A DNA stretch of 34,504 nt. Source: DAOOWV01 sp035371485 (lineage in GTDB: Bacteria; Patescibacteriota; Dojkabacteria; JAFGLO01). Below the pieces are notes generated by a model. That model had not been told where the DNA came from and made no database searches. It saw nothing but the letters and a program-made list of their open reading frames with translations. The translations under genes and the position numbers were made by a program. Positions 31,399-34,504 of this stretch are shown here, in pieces. The stretch covers positions 1 through 34,504 of the forward strand of contig DAOOWV010000011.1 of NCBI GenBank assembly GCA_035371485.1, in the 5' to 3' direction. The number at the start of each line of letters is the position of its first letter. The stretch's first letter is position 1.

Positions 31399-33234
31399 GT
31401 GAAAATAAATAAAAAGCCCTCATTAGTTGAGAGTATTAAAATTATATTCAAAATAGTTAAGATTGCCTTCAAAGCAAATAAGTTCTATTTTTTCTGGGCG
31501 ATTATATCAACTATTGCTATATCATTGTTACCTATTCTTGTCTCTTATCTGTTTTCATTAATAATTGATAATATCGTTCAGATTGTTGCAGATCAAACGG
31601 TGAATAATAATATTTTGAAATATATAATATTATATGGTGTTACGCTTTTCGCAGTTGCGGTATTTAGTGAATTAAATGCCTCTATTCAATGGGTTTTATA
31701 CAAGTATGATATGACGGCTTATTTTACCAAAATGGTAACCAACAAATTTAAAGAATTAGATTTAGAATTCTATGAAAATACAAAATATACTTCTTTAAAA
31801 AAAGATGCACTAGATGGTTATGAATGGAGACCTTCTAATATGATTACTGATTTATTAGGTTTTTGTGAAAAGATATTTAGTGCAATTGTTTTGGCTATGG
31901 TAGTTATTAATATAAATCCAATCGCTTCTGTAGCGTTAATATTGTCTTTAATACCTAGTTTAATAGTTGATTCAAAGCTTAGATCTGGAATATGGGACAT
32001 TTGGACTTCTGATGCTGATACACGAAAAGAATATGGACAATTAATGTATATTAATACATCTGTTGTTTTTTTTAAAGAAATTAAATTACTGAATCTATAT
32101 AGCTATTTCCAAGATAAGCTAATGTCATTGATCAATCGAGTACATGGCAGACAAAAGAAAGCTCAATATAAACGTATGATTGGAGTAATTATTACCTCTG
32201 TATTTCCAATTGCCGTGGCTACATATTTCATTTATGGTGAGTCATTGAAAGTACTTGCAGGGATAACTACATTAGGTAGTTTGACATTTTTTGTTTCAAA
32301 TTTGTTTGCATTTAAGGATGCTTCAGGAACTGCTTTGTTTAACTTTAATTATGTACTTGATCAGACAAAGTATATAAAAGCTATTTTAGATTTTCTGGCG
32401 ATTCCCTCTAAAATTAATTCAAAACCTAATGCAATAAAAATAATTGACTGTCCGCCATCAATTGAATTTAAAAATGTTAGTTTTAAATATCCGGGCACAA
32501 GAGAATTAATTCTTAAGGATTTTAACTTTTATATAGCTCCAGGTGAGAAGGTGGCTTTTGTTGGGGAAAATGGTGCCGGTAAGACGACGATTATGAAGTT
32601 AATATTAAGACTGTATGATGTAAGTAGTGGTGCTGTATTGATTAATGGAACAGATGTAAAAGATATAAATGTACAAAGTTTGAGGAAAATTTGTGGAGTA
32701 TTACTTCAGGATTTTACAACATTCCATTTGCCAACAATACAGGAAAATATCGGATTTGGGAATATTGAAAGATTTTATTCTGATAGTGCTAGTAATAAGA
32801 AATTAGTACCTCGCTCGATTATTTCTGCTGCTAAATTGGCTGAAGCTGATAAGTTTATATCAAAAAATAAAAACAAATATAATGAAATTTTAGGTAGAGA
32901 ATTTGGTGGAGTTGATCTCTCGGGTGGAGAATATCAACGTTTGGCTCTAGCCAGAACTTTTTACAAAGATGCTGGAATTATTATTATGGATGAACCAACG
33001 AGTAATGTTGATGCAAAAGCTGAATCTGCTATCTTTGAGTCAATTAAGTCTCAATTGCAGAATAAAACAGTAGTTTTTGTATCACATCGTTTTAGTACTG
33101 TACGAATTGCAGATAGAGTAATTGTTGTTGAAAATGGACAAATAATTGAGGATGGCTCTCACGATATTCTTGTTAAAAAAGATGGTGTTTACAAAAAAAT
33201 GTTTGAACTTCAGGCAAAAGGATATAATTCCTAA
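31399..33234 (+). CDS. ABC exporter with fused membrane and ATPase domains
   Basis: The frame is open from 31240, but the near-consensus promoter at 31249-31278 rules out the early codons. GTG 31399 (MKINKKPSLVESIKIIFKIV) is preferred, giving 611 aa, normal for a half-transporter. Six helices lie in about 1-330 (FFWAIISTIAISLLPILVSY, then YIILYGVTLFAVAVFSEL). The ATPase domain has Walker A GENGAGKTT at 389-397, Q-loop VLLQDFTTFHLPT, signature DLSGGEYQRLALART, Walker B IIIMDEPTSNVDAK and H-loop VVFVSHRFSTVRIADR. It would work as a dimer exporting a lipid, peptide or drug. The long helical stretch FTKMVTNKFKELDLEFYENT is typical of exporters in this group. The THUMP methyltransferase gene follows by 64 bases with its own promoter. 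Confidence 0.9.
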   Translation: MKINKKPSLVESIKIIFKIVKIAFKANKFYFFWAIISTIAISLLPILVSYLFSLIIDNIVQIVADQTVNNNILKYIILYGVTLFAVAVFSELNASIQWVLYKYDMTAYFTKMVTNKFKELDLEFYENTKYTSLKKDALDGYEWRPSNMITDLLGFCEKIFSAIVLAMVVININPIASVALILSLIPSLIVDSKLRSGIWDIWTSDADTRKEYGQLMYINTSVVFFKEIKLLNLYSYFQDKLMSLINRVHGRQKKAQYKRMIGVIITSVFPIAVATYFIYGESLKVLAGITTLGSLTFFVSNLFAFKDASGTALFNFNYVLDQTKYIKAILDFLAIPSKINSKPNAIKIIDCPPSIEFKNVSFKYPGTRELILKDFNFYIAPGEKVAFVGENGAGKTTIMKLILRLYDVSSGAVLINGTDVKDINVQSLRKICGVLLQDFTTFHLPTIQENIGFGNIERFYSDSASNKKLVPRSIISAAKLAEADKFISKNKNKYNEILGREFGGVDLSGGEYQRLALARTFYKDAGIIIMDEPTSNVDAKAESAIFESIKSQLQNKTVVFVSHRFSTVRIADRVIVVENGQIIEDGSHDILVKKDGVYKKMFELQAKGYNS

Positions 33235-33253
33235 CATTTATATTCCCCTTTTC

Positions 33254-33262
33254 TGTTATAAT
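33254..33262 (+). promoter_or_regulatory. extended -10 promoter for the THUMP methyltransferase
   Basis: TGtTATAAT is a perfect extended -10, identical to that at 31270-31278. Transcription would start near 33269, about 30 bases before ATG 33299. No clear -35 is seen. Confidence 0.45.
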
Positions 33263-33298
33263 TAGTTAATTATTAATATTTCAATAATTATCATATTA

Positions 33299-34339
33299 AT
33301 GAAAAATAAGTATTATTCTCAATTTCCACAGGGATTTGCTGAGCTTGTGTCTAAAATATTAAATTTAAAGATAAAAGGTAATATTTCTTTAAGAGATGAT
33401 TATATTTTTTGGGAAAGTGATCTTGTCCCTGAACAGGTGTCTAAAATCGATTTTCTTGAAACGAGCTTTTTAGTAATAAATGTCTTTGATAAAGCTTATG
33501 GAATTAATAATCAACTTGCCTGGATAAATAAAAATTTGAGAGCTGTTGAAAATTTTATTAATAATATTAATATTTTCAAACATGCTTCTTTTAGAATTGT
33601 GGTTTCGCAGGTTGGCAAACACTCAAGTATCTATAATAATGAATTAAATAAACTGGAATTGAAGCTAGGGAAAACTATAAGAATTGAAAAAGGATCTCCC
33701 GATTTTGAGATAAGAATGGTAGAAAAAAAGAATTATGGTTTTGTCGGGGTTAGGATTAGCAAAACACGTGAATATATAGATAATTTTCAAGTAAATTCGG
33801 TAAGGAAAGAAATTGCATATTATATGAATTTTATTTCTGATCCTAATAAGAATGATATTTTTATTGATCCTATGTGTGGTGGTGGAATAATTCCTATATT
33901 ACGAAGTAAGATGGGAAATTATAAAAAAATAGTAGCTTGTGATAGTAGAATGAATCATTTTATTGGAAAGATAAAAGTTATAAGAAAACAAGGAATAACC
34001 ATTCCAATGCTTGAGAATTATGAAATTGATTTCAAAAATATACCTCAAAAAATAAAGTTCAAGTTTAACAAAGTTGTTGTTGATCCACCTTGGGGAATAA
34101 TTCAAAAAATTAAAGACATTAATAAGTTTTATCGTGACATGTTTAAGGTGTTTGAGCAAATATGTGAAAAGGGAGCAACTGTTGTTATTCTTGTAAATAA
34201 TGAACAATTAATAAGAGTGAATATTACTGATGCTTTTGAAATATGTGAAGTTTATAAAGGGTTAGTTTCTGGAAGAGAAGCAAGTATTATAAAGCTTAAA
34301 GTGAACAAACGAACAGATGAACGAGTGTATCTTAAATGA
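33299..34339 (+). CDS. THUMP-type RNA guanine-N2 methyltransferase
   Basis: The protein is 346 aa from ATG 33299. The N-terminal half (about 1-165) fits a ferredoxin-like plus THUMP RNA-binding region (ASFRIVVSQVGKHSSIYNNE near 100-119, then PDFEIRM and YGFVGVRIS near 140-160). The Rossmann methylase half has FIDPMCGGGIIPILRSKMG with D190, VACDSRMNHFIGKIK, and VVVDPPWGIIQ with DPPW at 262-265. The order THUMP then NPPY/DPPW-type methylase matches Trm14/RlmL-like enzymes that make N2-methylguanosine in tRNA or 23S rRNA. The last residues (about NKRTDERVYLK) come from the repeat element copy C and its lead-in GAAC tract, so the original C-terminus was probably different. Confidence 0.82.
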   Translation: MKNKYYSQFPQGFAELVSKILNLKIKGNISLRDDYIFWESDLVPEQVSKIDFLETSFLVINVFDKAYGINNQLAWINKNLRAVENFINNINIFKHASFRIVVSQVGKHSSIYNNELNKLELKLGKTIRIEKGSPDFEIRMVEKKNYGFVGVRISKTREYIDNFQVNSVRKEIAYYMNFISDPNKNDIFIDPMCGGGIIPILRSKMGNYKKIVACDSRMNHFIGKIKVIRKQGITIPMLENYEIDFKNIPQKIKFKFNKVVVDPPWGIIQKIKDINKFYRDMFKVFEQICEKGATVVILVNNEQLIRVNITDAFEICEVYKGLVSGREASIIKLKVNKRTDERVYLK

Positions 34340-34402
34340 TATGTGAGACCTGCCCGCCCGACCATGTATACAAGGACAGGCAGGCGGGAATGATAAGGGA
34401 TA
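34319..34402 (+). repeat. GC-rich inverted repeat, copy C
   Basis: This 84-base unit is the same as copy B except for two substitutions (GTGT for GTGC, TATA for TAGA). The first 21 bases are translated as the last six residues (ERVYLK) and stop of the methyltransferase; the TGA at 34337-34339 is in the ATGATATG word. CCTGCC/GGCAGG arms surround a 24-base centre. Confidence 0.9.
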
Positions 34403-34504
34403 CAATGGTTGGTGTATGCAATATTCAGTATGCTGTAAACGGCAGATTATTTACGAATTAAGTGTAAATAAGTAATTACTGCCTATCTACATGACATCAG
34501 GCTA
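34403..34504. other. gene-free tail of the window
   Basis: No coding frame is visible. The stretch contains AATATTCAGTATGCTG and a TAATTACTGCCTATC word like those after copies A and B, continuing the short-word repeat pattern to the window end. Confidence 0.4.

Overview
This is an AT-rich chromosomal window (coding DNA roughly 30% GC by eye), densely packed and read with the standard code: TGA ends several intact genes. Most starts have no recognisable Shine-Dalgarno sequence, many open with GTG or TTG, and several promoters have an extended -10 (TGnTATAAT). The gene set is a streamlined one: PilM/N/O with a CapA-like protein, a Xer recombinase with an unusual insertion, a membrane-anchored MurF, divergent MraY and Ddl enzymes, and short GC-rich repeats between genes. 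This points to the Candidate Phyla Radiation (Patescibacteria), perhaps Dojkabacteria/WS6. The assignment rests on gene style only; no rRNA is present.

Layout. 1-514 (-): truncated tRNA-dihydrouridine synthase, preceded by a small membrane protein. 1.26-4.5 kb: accessory zone with an unknown protein that carries a possible -1 frameshift site, a broken MFS transporter, a broken conserved hypothetical and a degenerate tRNA-like sequence. 4.57-6.6 kb (+): TrmB-like regulator and Xer recombinase. 6.7-10.9 kb (+): pilM-pilN-pilO-capA-like operon behind a good sigma70-type promoter. 11.0-12.9 kb (-): two unknowns, an Asp/Glu racemase homologue missing one catalytic Cys, and a broken NlpC/P60-like gene. 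12.95-15.2 kb (+): UvrA-like ATPase without a UvrB-binding domain, broken inside its second ABC signature. 15.4-17.8 kb: DUF167 protein (-) and an ABC-2 export pair (+). 18.0-25.7 kb (-): rpmF-nusB-rnc-rpsP-khpA-ddl paralogue-ddl-hydrolase-murF-mraY, joining RNA and ribosome genes to the D-Ala-D-Ala, UDP-MurNAc-pentapeptide and lipid I steps. 25.9-31.2 kb (-): SpoU methyltransferase-miaA-rsmD-two tandem SGNH (DUF459-like) surface proteins. 31.2-34.3 kb (+): ABC exporter, divergent from the SpoU gene across a compact promoter region, then a THUMP-type RNA methyltransferase.

Two window-wide patterns stand out. First, single-base frame breaks, most of them at homopolymers, occur in four accessory genes (MFS, 3.7-4.4 kb hypothetical, NlpC/P60-like, UvrA-like). 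The housekeeping genes are intact, which favours real decay over random sequencing error. Second, three copies of a composite repeat (GAAC-type tract, ATGATA-type words, GC-rich inverted repeat) sit at the 3' ends of + strand genes, two of them in convergent gaps. One copy encodes the last residues of the methyltransferase.
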